The notes below the pieces were generated by a model. That model worked only from the letters and a program-made list of their open reading frames with translations. It made no database searches and was not told where the DNA came from. A program made the position numbers and the translations under genes. Below, in pieces: positions 16,064 to 24,737 of a DNA stretch of 64,000 nucleotides (positions within the stretch are counted from its first letter, which is position 1; each line of letters starts with the position of its first letter). Where the stretch lies: contig CAWBIK010000005.1 of the NCBI GenBank assembly GCA_963788965.1, positions 248,001 to 312,000 of the forward strand, written 5' to 3'. The DNA comes from QHXQ01 sp963788965 (GTDB lineage: Bacteria; Acidobacteriota; Blastocatellia; Pyrinomonadales; Pyrinomonadaceae).

Positions 16064-18869
16064 ATTCTTTACTGATCGTTACGGCTAATTCTTTTGCGCC
16101 GCAGGGTGCTTTGAAGTTGACGATGAATGTGCCGCTCTTTTTGCTGACGGAGGTGATGGTGTAGCGGGCGGCATTGACGGCGGGGTCTTGCGGCTCGCGG
16201 AGGATGACGATGTCGGCCCATGCGTTGGTCGAGGCCGTGATGTCTGCGTTGCTGCTGCCCTGCCCTTCGAGGCTCACGCTGACCGTGCCGGAAGCGCCGC
16301 TCGTCAGCAGCAGCGAGTCCACACTGAAGGTGAGCGCGCACGCTTGTGCCGTCGGCGTCCGGCGCGGGCGCACGCGCACGACCACAGGTGTCGTCGCGCC
16401 CTCGCCGCTTTTATTCTCCGTGCCCGCGCCGGTCTTATTCTCGTCGCCTGCTTTATGTTCTTCGACGACGGCCGGTTTAGCGTCGGCGGGCTTGGACTCG
16501 GCCGGTGTTGACTCAGCCGTAGTTGACTCGGCCGGTTTGGTGTCGGTGGTTGCCGGTTCGGCCGGAGCGGGCGTGGGCGTTGCGACGGGCGGGGGCGGCT
16601 CGGTCGGTTCGGCCGGGGTGGGCGTCGGTGTCGGCGTGGTGCTCACGGGCGGAGAACTGACCGGCGCGGGGTCGTCAACCGGCTTGCGCTCCGGCGGCTT
16701 GTTCTCCGGCGCAGGCGTTGGCGGTTCGCTCGACTGTGGCGGCTCGGTTGGCGTCGGCGTCGGCGTCGGCGTTGGCGCGACCGGCTCAACCGGCGTCGGC
16801 TGTGGCGTTTCACTTACGACGGGCTGCGCCGGTGCGGTCGTCTCGGTGTTCGTGCTGATGATCTGCGGCGCAGGACCTACGAGCGCGTCGAGGCCGCTCT
16901 TTGAACCGTTGACCTGCACGTAGAGCTTCTCGATGATGGCGCGTTGTGCGGCGTCGGGCGACTGTGTGTCGTAAGCCTTGAGGTAGGCGCTGAGCGCGTC
17001 CTTTGGTTGCCCGTGCGCGGCGAGGGCTGCGCCGAGTCGCCAGTGTGCGTTGCGCCAGTAGATGCTGCCTTCGGGCAACACGCTCACAGCACGACGCAGG
17101 GCCGTCACGGCCTCGGCCGGCTTGTTCTGGTTGAACAGCGACCAGCCGATTAACTCTTCGGTGCGCCCGCGCATGATCCGCGTGAGCGCCTCGCGCGGCA
17201 CGGTGGGAAAGTCGGGCGTGCCACCGGCATTGATGGCGCGCGCACGCATCAGGCGCAACTCGTCGGCCGCCAACGCGACCGAAGCGACCGACGTGTTCGC
17301 CGCTGCTTCAAGACTACCCTTCGCCGCTTCCGCCAACTCGGCCGCGGTCGTCAAAGCGACGCCGCGCCGCGACAGGCGATCAGCCGCGTAGAGTTGGCGA
17401 AAGGCGCGCAGGTCGTCGTCGCCCGCGGCGAAGTCGCGCGCGGCCGCAGCGGTCGTTGCTTCGTCCGCCGTCGGCGCGTTCAACGCGAGGTGGAGCGCGA
17501 GCAGACCTTTGAGCGTGCGTGCGTTCGCGTCCGTATCGGCCGCGGCGTACTGGAAGATGCTGGCGCGTCGTTCGGGTGCGAGCAGTTCGACGAAGTTCGT
17601 GGCGCGCGCGGGTACGCGCCCTGCGAGTTGTGTTTCGAGTTGGCCGTCTTTGAGCGTGAAGGTGTGCGCGAGTTCTTCGGCCGCTTCTTCATACAGACCG
17701 GCGGCGGCGAGCGCGCTGGCGAGTTCGTAATCGAGCGTGGGGAAGCGGCCGTACTGGCGCGCGAACCGAAGCGCACGCTCGGCGTCGAAGGCATGCTTCT
17801 GCGCGACGAGCGCGCGGGCGGCGGCGATCTGCGCCCAAGTGTAACGCGGCTCAAGCGCGACGGCGCGCCCCGCCAGATCGAGCGCGCGTTGCCCGTCGCC
17901 GTGCGCCGCGAACCAGTAAGACGCGCCGACCAGCAGCGGCAGGTTGTTCGGCTCTGTGTTGAGCGCCGCCGCCAACTCGCGTTCCGCGTCCTCGTGCTGC
18001 GCCGCGTCCAAGAGCGACAACACAACGCCCGTCTGCGCGAACCTGTCCGCCGGTTCAATCGTCAACTGTTCGCGATAGAGCGCGAGCGCGTCCGTGGGCT
18101 TACCCGTGGCGCGCAACAGATCGGCCAAGTTGCGCCGCGACAGCGCGGACTTCGGATCGAGTTCGAGCGCGCGTTTGTATTCGGCGGTCGCTTCGTCGAG
18201 TCGCAACGACAGCCGGTGCGCCGCGCCGAGCGCCTGATGCGCCGACGCCATGTCGGGCGCGAGCGTGCGCGCGGCTTCGGCGAGCCGCGCGGCTTCGTCC
18301 ACCTGTTCGATGTTCAGATAAAAGGCCGCGAGCGCGAGCAGACGTTGCGGACTCGTTTGCACTTTCGCCTCGATGAGCCGCGCGACGGCAAACGCCGCTT
18401 CCGTCTGCCCGCGCAGAAACAGGTTCGCCGGAAACTGTGAGACGACTTCGACGAACAGTTTGTCCGGCATGTCCGCGGGCGCAAGCGCGACCGCTTGCTT
18501 GAACTCTTCGACGCCGCCCGCCACATCGCCCGCTTGCAAACGTTCGTCGGCCAGCGCCGCGCGCGCGCTGATCAAGTGTTCGACGGCACGCGTCTTCAAC
18601 GCTGCGGGCGGGTTCGTCTCGATGAACGACTGCAAGCGCGGCACACGTTCGGCGGGCGGCAACTTGCTCATTGCCTCAAACTCGCTTTGCGTGGTCGCTG
18701 GCTTAGTCGCAGCCGCGCGCGCGGGCTTCTGCGCCGCAGGCTTGCGCGCAGGTTTCGCGGCCGGCTGCGCCTTCGTCGGCTTTTGCGCCGCTTGCACGCA
18801 CACACCCGGCGCACTCATGCAACCGGCGAGGACCAACAACCCCATGACTAAAATCAACTCTCTACTCAT
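16062..18869 (-). CDS. TPR-rich lipoprotein with Pro/Thr linker and C-terminal beta domain
   Basis: 935 residues. MSRELILVMGLLVLAGC is a lipoprotein signal with lipobox LAGC. Residues about 60-650 are tetratricopeptide repeats (FLRGQTEAAFAVARLIEAK, EATAEYKRALELDPKSALS, AVTALRRAVSVLPEGSIYWR). Residues about 680-830 are a low-complexity Pro/Thr/Glu/Ala linker with many PTPTP and AES/KPA words. The last 90 residues, CALTFSVDSLLLTSGASGTV onward, look like a BACON-type beta-sandwich with two cysteines. Probably an envelope-anchored scaffold exposing the terminal domain. It follows the phosphatase gene by 30 nt in the same direction, suggesting an operon. Confidence 0.83.
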   Translation of the reverse strand: MSRELILVMGLLVLAGCMSAPGVCVQAAQKPTKAQPAAKPARKPAAQKPARAAATKPATTQSEFEAMSKLPPAERVPRLQSFIETNPPAALKTRAVEHLISARAALADERLQAGDVAGGVEEFKQAVALAPADMPDKLFVEVVSQFPANLFLRGQTEAAFAVARLIEAKVQTSPQRLLALAAFYLNIEQVDEAARLAEAARTLAPDMASAHQALGAAHRLSLRLDEATAEYKRALELDPKSALSRRNLADLLRATGKPTDALALYREQLTIEPADRFAQTGVVLSLLDAAQHEDAERELAAALNTEPNNLPLLVGASYWFAAHGDGQRALDLAGRAVALEPRYTWAQIAAARALVAQKHAFDAERALRFARQYGRFPTLDYELASALAAAGLYEEAAEELAHTFTLKDGQLETQLAGRVPARATNFVELLAPERRASIFQYAAADTDANARTLKGLLALHLALNAPTADEATTAAAARDFAAGDDDLRAFRQLYAADRLSRRGVALTTAAELAEAAKGSLEAAANTSVASVALAADELRLMRARAINAGGTPDFPTVPREALTRIMRGRTEELIGWSLFNQNKPAEAVTALRRAVSVLPEGSIYWRNAHWRLGAALAAHGQPKDALSAYLKAYDTQSPDAAQRAIIEKLYVQVNGSKSGLDALVGPAPQIISTNTETTAPAQPVVSETPQPTPVEPVAPTPTPTPTPTEPPQSSEPPTPAPENKPPERKPVDDPAPVSSPPVSTTPTPTPTPAEPTEPPPPVATPTPAPAEPATTDTKPAESTTAESTPAESKPADAKPAVVEEHKAGDENKTGAGTENKSGEGATTPVVVRVRPRRTPTAQACALTFSVDSLLLTSGASGTVSVSLEGQGSSNADITASTNAWADIVILREPQDPAVNAARYTITSVSKKSGTFIVNFKAPCGAKELAVTISKE

Positions 18870-18899
18870 AACTCACTTCTCAAAACTTACTTGCATTAT

Positions 18900-20651
18900 T
18901 CATCTGTTGCCTAACGCTTCGACCAGCACGCGGCCCGTCGTGTTGCTCGGCGCTTGCGCGCGCAGCAGTTGCGCAAGCGTCGGCGCGAGGTCGGCCGGCG
19001 TCGCCGCCTGTGCATAACGACCGGGCGCGACGCCGCGCCCCATGATGATTAACGGGACGTGCGTGTCATACGAATAGGGCGTGCCGTGCGTCGTGTTGTC
19101 GGGTTGATCCGTGGGCGCGTTGGGCGGACTGAACTGCATGACGAACGGCCGGTAAAGCAGCAGCACGTCGCCGCTACGTTGCGAGTTGAAGCCGTGCAAG
19201 ATGCGGCGCGCAACCGCGTCTGACGGCGAGATAGCGCCTTGCTCAAATTGCGTCCGCGTGAAGCAGCGAGCGACATAGGGCAACTGCATCATCGCATCGG
19301 CGACCACGCGCTCGATCTCCGCGCGCGCAATGTGGTCGCGCGCGAGCGCCGCCGCGTTGAAATAGACTTGCCCGTTCATAAACGTCTGCACGTAATCGGC
19401 CGTCTTGTCCGCGTTGCCGTCGCGCCCGTAACGCGCACTGATAGCGGCGCGGATCGCTTTCAACACGTCGTCACGATTCAAACGTTGCCCTTGCAGCCCC
19501 AACGCGGCGGCGTGGGCTGCAATCGGCGCGACGCCGTGATCCGCGCTGAACGCGACGAGCGTGTGCTGCAAGCCGACGCGCGCGTCAACTTCGTCGAGCA
19601 GTCGCGCGATCTGTTGATCGACGCGCAGGCTGATGTCCATCGCCTCTTGACTGTACGGGCCGAAGCGATGCCCGACGTAATCGTTGCTCGAAAAACTGAC
19701 GGCTAAGAAATCCGTGTCGTCGTCCGCACCGAGTTGTTCTTCGCGCAGGGCTTGCGTGGCGAAGTCCACGAGCAGGTCGCTGAGATACGGCGACCAGTCG
19801 AGCGCGTCATAGAAATCTTTGTTCGGCTCGCTCGCGCCGCCCGTGAGCGTGTGCGGGAAAGTGTTCGTGTCCCGAATGCGCGTCATGTCTTCCCACGGCG
19901 CGTCGTCCCGGCCGGCGCGGCGCAGGTACGCGGCTTCGGGCAGCAGTCGCTCCCAACGCTTGCCGAAGTATTGGTTGGCGGGCTTGGCATCGTCGAAGCG
20001 CGCCACCCACGCGGGCAGGTCCTTGAAATAGTAGCTGGACGAAACCATGCGCCCGGTCTGACCGCTGAACCAATAGGCGGCCGAGGCGTGGCGGCCCGTG
20101 GTCAGGATGGCGGAGCGCGGTTTGACCGAGATGCCGATTACTTTCGCGCGGTCGTTCGACATCAGCCGCAACTCGTCGCCGAGCGTGGACGCTAACAGCA
20201 GGCGCGGGCTGTAGGGTCTGCTTGCGTCGCCGAGCGTCTGCACCGTGTCGTCCGTGACGCTCGAAGTGCTTTTGCCCGTCGTGCGGTCGAACCAGTCGTT
20301 AGCGACGATGCCGTTCTCCGCGCCCCATGTGCCGGTTGAGAGCGCGGCGTGCCCGGCCGCGGTGTAGGTTGGCGCGTGGTCGTAGTTGGCATTGGTCCAA
20401 GACGCGCCGTTGTCGAGCAGACGGCGGATGCCGCGCGCGCCAAACAGATCGCCGAAGCGTTCGAGATAATCGTAACGAAACTGATCGACGACGATCAGCA
20501 GCACGAGCCGCGCGCGGGTGGGCGTGGCGACCGCGTTGCGTGGCGCTCGCCGATTGACAGGCCGGCGTTGCTGCGCCGACGCCGAAGTGGCGACAAACAA
20601 TAAGAGCAAGAGGCAGAGTGCGGCCGGGCGCGCGTGTCGCGTGTATGTCAT
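18900..20651 (-). CDS. Exported alkaline phosphatase family protein (PafA-like)
   Basis: 583 residues with a signal peptide (ALCLLLLLFVATSASA, cut near Q27). The alkaline phosphatase superfamily core is visible: first metal ligand LIVVDQFRYDYLERFG (D56), nucleophile region HAPTYTAAGHAALSTG (residues 92-107), SFSSNDYVGHRFGP, AFSADHGVAPI and the final ligand TPYSYDTHVPLIIMG. The order and spacing match PafA-type monoesterases and nucleotide pyrophosphatase/phosphodiesterase relatives, which use a threonine nucleophile and two zinc ions. Probably periplasmic, releasing phosphate from organic esters. Downstream of an e(P4)-like phosphatase (42-nt gap) and upstream of the TPR lipoprotein. Confidence 0.9.
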   Translation of the reverse strand: MTYTRHARPAALCLLLLLFVATSASAQQRRPVNRRAPRNAVATPTRARLVLLIVVDQFRYDYLERFGDLFGARGIRRLLDNGASWTNANYDHAPTYTAAGHAALSTGTWGAENGIVANDWFDRTTGKSTSSVTDDTVQTLGDASRPYSPRLLLASTLGDELRLMSNDRAKVIGISVKPRSAILTTGRHASAAYWFSGQTGRMVSSSYYFKDLPAWVARFDDAKPANQYFGKRWERLLPEAAYLRRAGRDDAPWEDMTRIRDTNTFPHTLTGGASEPNKDFYDALDWSPYLSDLLVDFATQALREEQLGADDDTDFLAVSFSSNDYVGHRFGPYSQEAMDISLRVDQQIARLLDEVDARVGLQHTLVAFSADHGVAPIAAHAAALGLQGQRLNRDDVLKAIRAAISARYGRDGNADKTADYVQTFMNGQVYFNAAALARDHIARAEIERVVADAMMQLPYVARCFTRTQFEQGAISPSDAVARRILHGFNSQRSGDVLLLYRPFVMQFSPPNAPTDQPDNTTHGTPYSYDTHVPLIIMGRGVAPGRYAQAATPADLAPTLAQLLRAQAPSNTTGRVLVEALGNR

Positions 20652-20693
20652 GTGCGGCGTGTTAACTGTGACGAGTTTAAGTTTCGTGCTTGC

Positions 20694-21545
20694 TTATTGC
20701 GGCTTCGGCGTGAAAGATTTCAACGCAGCTTTGCGGCGTTCGGCGCGCGTCTCGCCGGGTTGCAGGCCCGTGTAGATCGCATCTTCCCACGCGCCGTACA
20801 GCGCGTTGGGCAACATGATGTAGCGCGTGCCGAACAGAGTCTTATTCTGTTCGACCGCCGCGAGCCGCTCGGCGACCGTGCGCTTCTCGAAGACTTCCGC
20901 GAAGTCGTTCAAGTTGTCGCCCATAAGCAACACGATGCGGTACTGCTCCGCAACCGTTTTGCGGCGCGGCTCTTTCGTTGACACGTCGCCGCGCAATAGC
21001 ACCGTCTCGCTGCTGACGTTTGGAAAGCCGACCTGCTTCAAGTTTGCTTCCGTGCCCGCGCGTTCCGTCTCTCTGCGGTTCGTGATGTAGAAGACGCGCA
21101 CGCCTTTCGTGTCGGCGTAACGCAGAAACTCGACCGCGCCGGGAATTGCGACCGCTTCCGCTAGACTCGTCCACGCGCTCCAGTTCTGTTGCGTGAACGT
21201 CTCACGATTCTTCACCAGCCACGCTTGCTGCGGACTGTTATCCAAGACAGTCTCGTCCACATCGACAACGATGGCGCGCTTCTGCTTCTTGTTCTTGTTC
21301 GTCTTCAAATCCTGATCAAGCATCATGCGCGCCAGCAGGAACGATTGATAACAGAGCGCGCGCCACTCGCCTGAAGTCTGCGTCCAGACGAGCGCGCCGA
21401 CTTGATACTCGTTGTCGGCAGTGGGCGCGGGTGCGGGTGCGGGTTGCTGCGCTACTAGCACGGGCGCGTAGATGAACAGAGCGGACAGGACAAAGGCGCA
21501 GGCGCGAAGCGTGCGCGGCCGGACTTGCGGTCGCAGAGTGTGCAT
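20694..21545 (-). CDS. Exported HAD acid phosphatase, lipoprotein e(P4)-like 5'-nucleotidase
   Basis: About 283 residues. The ATG at 21545 was preferred to the GTG at 21557 because GAGGTGG lies 8 nt before it. Signal sequence LRACAFVLSALFIYAPVLVA; no lipobox cysteine is seen. HAD class B/C signature: VVDVDETVLDNSPQQ (nucleophile and acid Asp), FYITNRR and LLMGDNLNDFAEVF. The EYQVGALVWTQTSGEWRALC N-terminus is characteristic of the e(P4) family, which dephosphorylates nucleotides such as NMN outside the cytoplasm. First gene of a three-gene minus-strand set with PafA and the TPR lipoprotein. Confidence 0.92.
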   Translation of the reverse strand: MHTLRPQVRPRTLRACAFVLSALFIYAPVLVAQQPAPAPAPTADNEYQVGALVWTQTSGEWRALCYQSFLLARMMLDQDLKTNKNKKQKRAIVVDVDETVLDNSPQQAWLVKNRETFTQQNWSAWTSLAEAVAIPGAVEFLRYADTKGVRVFYITNRRETERAGTEANLKQVGFPNVSSETVLLRGDVSTKEPRRKTVAEQYRIVLLMGDNLNDFAEVFEKRTVAERLAAVEQNKTLFGTRYIMLPNALYGAWEDAIYTGLQPGETRAERRKAALKSFTPKPQ

Positions 21546-21673
21546 GCGTTGAACCACCTCGAATGTGTCTGTGCCTGACGGGCGCGATTAACGTCGGGTT
21601 GCGCGGGCATGATACCATCCGGCGCGGGCGCGCGACGAGTGGCGCGCACTCGCAGCAAGGAGCACACCAACGT

Positions 21674-22195
21674 TTGTCAGAACTGGACGCAGAATGGGCG
21701 CGGCGCATGGCCGCCGCCACGGAACGCGCACGCGCGGAAGGGCGCGGCGACGTGGCCGAGTATCTGGCCCTGCGCACCGCCAACGACCTCACGCGCGGCG
21801 TCGGGTGCGAGTGGCTGCTCGACACGATGCGTGCGCTCGCGGGCGCGGCGAATCGCGCGGGCGCGGGCGTCGTCATCACGCAAGAGGACGGGAATCGTTT
21901 CCACGTCGGCCATTCAACGATGGTCGGGCGCAAGCTGGTGTTGCGCGCAGGCGTGCGCGAGTTGATCTGCGAGGCAGGTTGGCCGCGCGCGCCGCAGGAC
22001 GGCATCGTGCGCGGCGGCGGCTTGGCCTGCGCGCGGCTCACACACTTCGGCGACCGTGGACGCAACGCAGACCTGCTGCTTGTGCCAAGCAACGACGGGC
22101 CGCCGCAGTGGGTCGCGTTGGCAGCAGAGACGGGCGCGCGCACACCGCTCCACGAAGACGACCTGCGCCGCCACGTCGCGCGCCTCTATGAATAA
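21674..22195 (+). CDS. Conserved-looking hypothetical protein
   Basis: About 173 residues if translation begins at TTG 21674, which follows AAGGAG (21657-21662) by 11 nt; the frame is open upstream to 21563. No signal peptide. The N-terminal half is helical (SELDAEWARRMAAATERA, DLTRGVGCEWLLDTMRALAG). The C-terminal half has beta-like segments GAGVVITQEDGNRFHV, LVLRAGVRELICEAGWPRA and NADLLLVPSNDGPPQWVAL. No family recognised. Its codon use matches the real genes around it. It is transcribed divergently from the e(P4) phosphatase gene. Confidence 0.65.
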   Translation: MSELDAEWARRMAAATERARAEGRGDVAEYLALRTANDLTRGVGCEWLLDTMRALAGAANRAGAGVVITQEDGNRFHVGHSTMVGRKLVLRAGVRELICEAGWPRAPQDGIVRGGGLACARLTHFGDRGRNADLLLVPSNDGPPQWVALAAETGARTPLHEDDLRRHVARLYE

Positions 22196-22206
22196 GACAG
22201 TGGCGG

Positions 22207-22242
22207 GTTAACGATCTGCGTTGCGCTCGTTAACGATATGCG
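22207..22242. repeat. 14-bp direct repeat with 22-bp period
   Basis: GTTAACGATCTGCG (22207-22220) and GTTAACGATATGCG (22229-22242) differ at one base. The 22-bp period is close to two helical turns, which would suit tandem binding sites on one DNA face, or a hairpin using the GTTAAC palindromes. It lies after the hypothetical gene and 240 nt before the Arg/Asp-rich exported protein. Confidence 0.4.
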
Positions 22243-22483
22243 CCACGCCGCTGCACGATTTGGCACAAGTTGAACCGCCCACCGACTTTTACTCACGCTC
22301 AATTCCCTTTCTTATTTTAATTTGCGCGCCGCAACTTGCGCGTTGACAAACTGGCATGCCGGTTGCCCTGCGCATGTGCGGCGCACTCGATTCAGTTACC
22401 CCGGCGAGTGTGCAGTCAGACCGCGCGCCCATTTAAGCCCGCGCCCGGTCATTGACATGAAAGCATCTGAAGGAGAGCAACCG

Positions 22484-23131
22484 ATGATTCGACGCAACAC
22501 AATTTTGACCGCGTGTGCTGCCATCCTGTTCACGCTCAGCCTGTCCGGCGTTGCCGCCGCGCAGAGCAACGATCCGTGGTGGGGGCGCAACGACCGTAAT
22601 CAAGATGACCGCCGCGACCGGCGGCGCAACGACGACTACGGGCGCGGCGGTTATGGCCGCTACGACGAGCGCACCGTGCGTGATGCCGCGCAACGCATCA
22701 AAGACCGCAGCCACGATTTCGAGCGCGACGTTGATCGCAGCCTCGACCGCAGCCGCGTTGACGGCACGCGCCGCGAAGATCAGATCAACGAAACCGTCCA
22801 CGAGTTTCGGCGCGCGGCCGACCGTTTCAAAGATCGCATTGGCAACGGCCGCGATGTGAACCGTGGTCAAGACGCCGCGCGCGAACTGCTGCAACACGCC
22901 AACCAGATCGACCGCTTGATCTCGCGCGCACGGCTCGACTCGCGCGCCTATTCCGATTGGAGCAGTCTCAATCAGGACCTGCGCTTGGTGGCCGACATCT
23001 ATGGTCTGCGCTACAACGGGTCGGATGGCTACTACGGCAACGACCGCGACACGCGTTACCCGGATGATCGCCGCGACCGCCGCAACAACGACGATTGGTG
23101 GCGGCGCATCCCCGGCATTCGCATCCCTTAA
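22484..23131 (+). CDS. Exported Arg/Asp-rich hypothetical protein
   Basis: 215 residues. ATG 22484 has AGGAG 8 nt upstream; the upstream in-frame extension lacks a site. The signal peptide is ILTACAAILFTLSLSGVAAA, cut before QSNDPWW. The mature protein is extremely rich in Arg, Asp and Asn, with a tract NDRNQDDRRDRRRNDDYG at the N-terminus and RYPDDRRDRRNNDDWW near the C-terminus. Between them is a helical region (DAAQRIKDRSHDFERDVDRS, DAARELLQHANQIDRLISRA). No family assigned. Possibly a small periplasmic or extracellular charged protein. Confidence 0.78.
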   Translation: MIRRNTILTACAAILFTLSLSGVAAAQSNDPWWGRNDRNQDDRRDRRRNDDYGRGGYGRYDERTVRDAAQRIKDRSHDFERDVDRSLDRSRVDGTRREDQINETVHEFRRAADRFKDRIGNGRDVNRGQDAARELLQHANQIDRLISRARLDSRAYSDWSSLNQDLRLVADIYGLRYNGSDGYYGNDRDTRYPDDRRDRRNNDDWWRRIPGIRIP

Positions 23132-23516
23132 CGGATGGGCAACAGGCAAAAGTCAGACACAACTGGGCGCGCGTGGCAACACGTCCGCCCGGTTGTTATT
23201 TGCTTGGTCGGAGCGACTTTTGTTGCGATCAGGTAACGAGCAAATTCTAATTCGATTAAACGACAACGTTAGCGCCGCTTTCGCACATCTTTCTCTTGAC
23301 TAGCATGTGTGCTTGGACAAGAATCATGTTGATTCAACTCCTCGCAGTTAAGTTGACCCAACGCGGTTTCGTGCGTGCGCCCGCACCCGACAAAGAGGCG
23401 CAGCGCGAAATTGTGTGCGATGCGAGATCAATGGATTCACGGATCGTCCGGTCATGAACAAGCTTGATGCTGAAGTTGCGGGTGCGATTGACTCTTAATT
23501 TGAAAGGGAGAAACAG
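23132..23516. other. 385-nt gap upstream of the OmpA-like gene
   Basis: No gene is supportable. The DNA is less GC-rich around 23240-23340. It holds the candidate promoter listed separately and a GGGAG ribosome site just before the ATG at 23517. Confidence 0.5.
23296..23324 (+). promoter_or_regulatory. Candidate sigma-70-type promoter
   Basis: TTGACT (23296-23301), a 17-nt spacer and AAGAAT (23319-23324). The -35 is good and the -10 weak (4 of 6). It would give a leader of about 190 nt for the OmpA-like gene. Confidence 0.3.
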
Positions 23517-24561
23517 ATGAGCGTTTATAGTTCCAATGGTTTGCGCCGGCTCGCCTTCGCTTGCGCGTTGGCCCTGTCACTGTCCGCCGCTGCTTACGCG
23601 CAGGGCACTAGCACGAACACGTCCGCGAGCGCGCGCACCGTCGCCAGCGGGCAGAAGATGAAAGTCAAAGGCGTCGTCACACGCCGCGACGCCGACACGT
23701 TCAGCGTGCAGGACGCCAACGGCGTCGAGACGACCGTGCTGTTGACCGACCGCAGCAGCGTCAAGTCGAAGGGCGGCTTCTTGAAGAGTGGCTCGACCTA
23801 CGGGCAGTCGAACATCCTGCGCGGCCTCAATCTTGAAGTCGAAGGGCGCGGCAACGAGCAGGGCCAGTTGGTGGCCGACAAGATTCGCTTCGGCGAGACG
23901 GAGTTGCGCGTGGCGCAGTCGATTCAAGCGCGCGTCGATCCGGTCGAAAACGATCTGAACAAGACGCAGGCGCGCGTGAGCGAAGTTGAGCAGAACGCGC
24001 AACGCTTGTCGGGCCAGTTGGACGAGTTGGCGGCCGTGTCGAATGCGGCGCGCGGCGGCGCGAAGGGCCGCGCAGGAAACTGCGGACATGGCCATTGCCG
24101 GCGTGAACACGACCAACGAGCGCATCTCGGCCTTGGACGATTACGTCGTGCAGAACAAGACGGTCGTGAACTTCAAGGTTGGCAGTTCCGTGCTACAGCC
24201 TGACGCCAAGACGGCGCTCGATCAGATCGCGCAGCAGGCGCAGACCGCCAAAGGTTTCGTCATCGAAGTGCGCGGCTTTGCCAGCGCCGACGGCAGCGAG
24301 AATGCGAATCGTCGCTTGAGCCAGCGCCGCGCCGATTCGGTCGTGCGCTATCTCGCGGAGACGCACAACATCCCGCTGCGCCGCATCATCACGCCGTTCG
24401 GTTACGGCGAGTCGCAAGCGGTGGCGGACAACACGACGCGCACGGGCCGGCAGGAGAATCGTCGCGTCGAGATCAGCGTGCTTGTCAACCGTGGCTTGAT
24501 GCAGTCCGCGCCGAACCTTAGCCCGGCGAAGGTGGACAGCGCGCAGCCGCCGCAGGAATAA
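23517..24561 (+). CDS. OmpA-family envelope protein, frameshifted at 24065-24067
   Basis: Two overlapping frames form one gene. The first encodes a signal peptide (LAFACALALSLSAAAYA), a small beta domain (KMKVKGVVTRRDADTFSVQD to LEVEGRGNEQGQ, resembling DUF5666-type or OB-like repeats) and a coiled coil with LNKTQARVSEVEQNAQRLSG. The second continues ETADMAIAGVNTTNERISAL into a C-terminal OmpA peptidoglycan-binding domain, with NFKVGSSVLQPDAKTALDQI, GFASADGSENANRRLSQRRA and GQENRRVEISV-like end. Removing one G from a GGG run at 24065-24067 restores the frame. Probably an outer-membrane or periplasmic protein tethered to peptidoglycan. Confidence 0.83.
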
Positions 24562-24591
24562 CGAACGAGCCGGTTCAGCCTGTGTTTAGTA

Positions 24592-24638
24592 AATCGTCAA
24601 TCGCGGGCGGCGTGCGCGTCAGCCCGCGATTGACGATT
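24592..24638 (+). terminator. Strong hairpin terminator after the OmpA-like gene
   Basis: A perfect 17-bp stem (24592-24608 with 24622-24638) and 13-nt loop, followed by CACGTTTTCCC. It is also built from the AATCGTCAATCG word, related to the AAATCGTGAATCG array at 58904. Confidence 0.8.
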
Positions 24639-24737
24639 CACGTTTTCCCTCCCCAAACGTTCTGCTCCCCTATCGAGTTTCGGCAGTTGCCCAGCGCGCG
24701 CTCACGATGCGCGCCGAACGGACGTGTGAGGACAAGT

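Noticed and set aside
15936..16064. MITE-type mobile element at the long palindrome
   Set aside because: No target-site duplication could be identified at its edges and the outer words are shared with non-mobile-looking arrays; kept as a repeat instead.
17394..18440. 348-residue plus-strand frame opposite the TPR lipoprotein
   Set aside because: Arg-rich shadow of the TPR gene with no motif or ribosome site.
22433..23149. 238-residue minus-strand frame over the Arg/Asp-rich protein gene
   Set aside because: Val/Ala-rich complement of GAC/CGC codons; the plus-strand gene has the signal peptide and ribosome site.
24005..24115. Programmed frameshifting in the OmpA-like gene
   Set aside because: No slippery heptamer or downstream structure is evident, and many unrelated genes here show the same kind of G/C-run indel.
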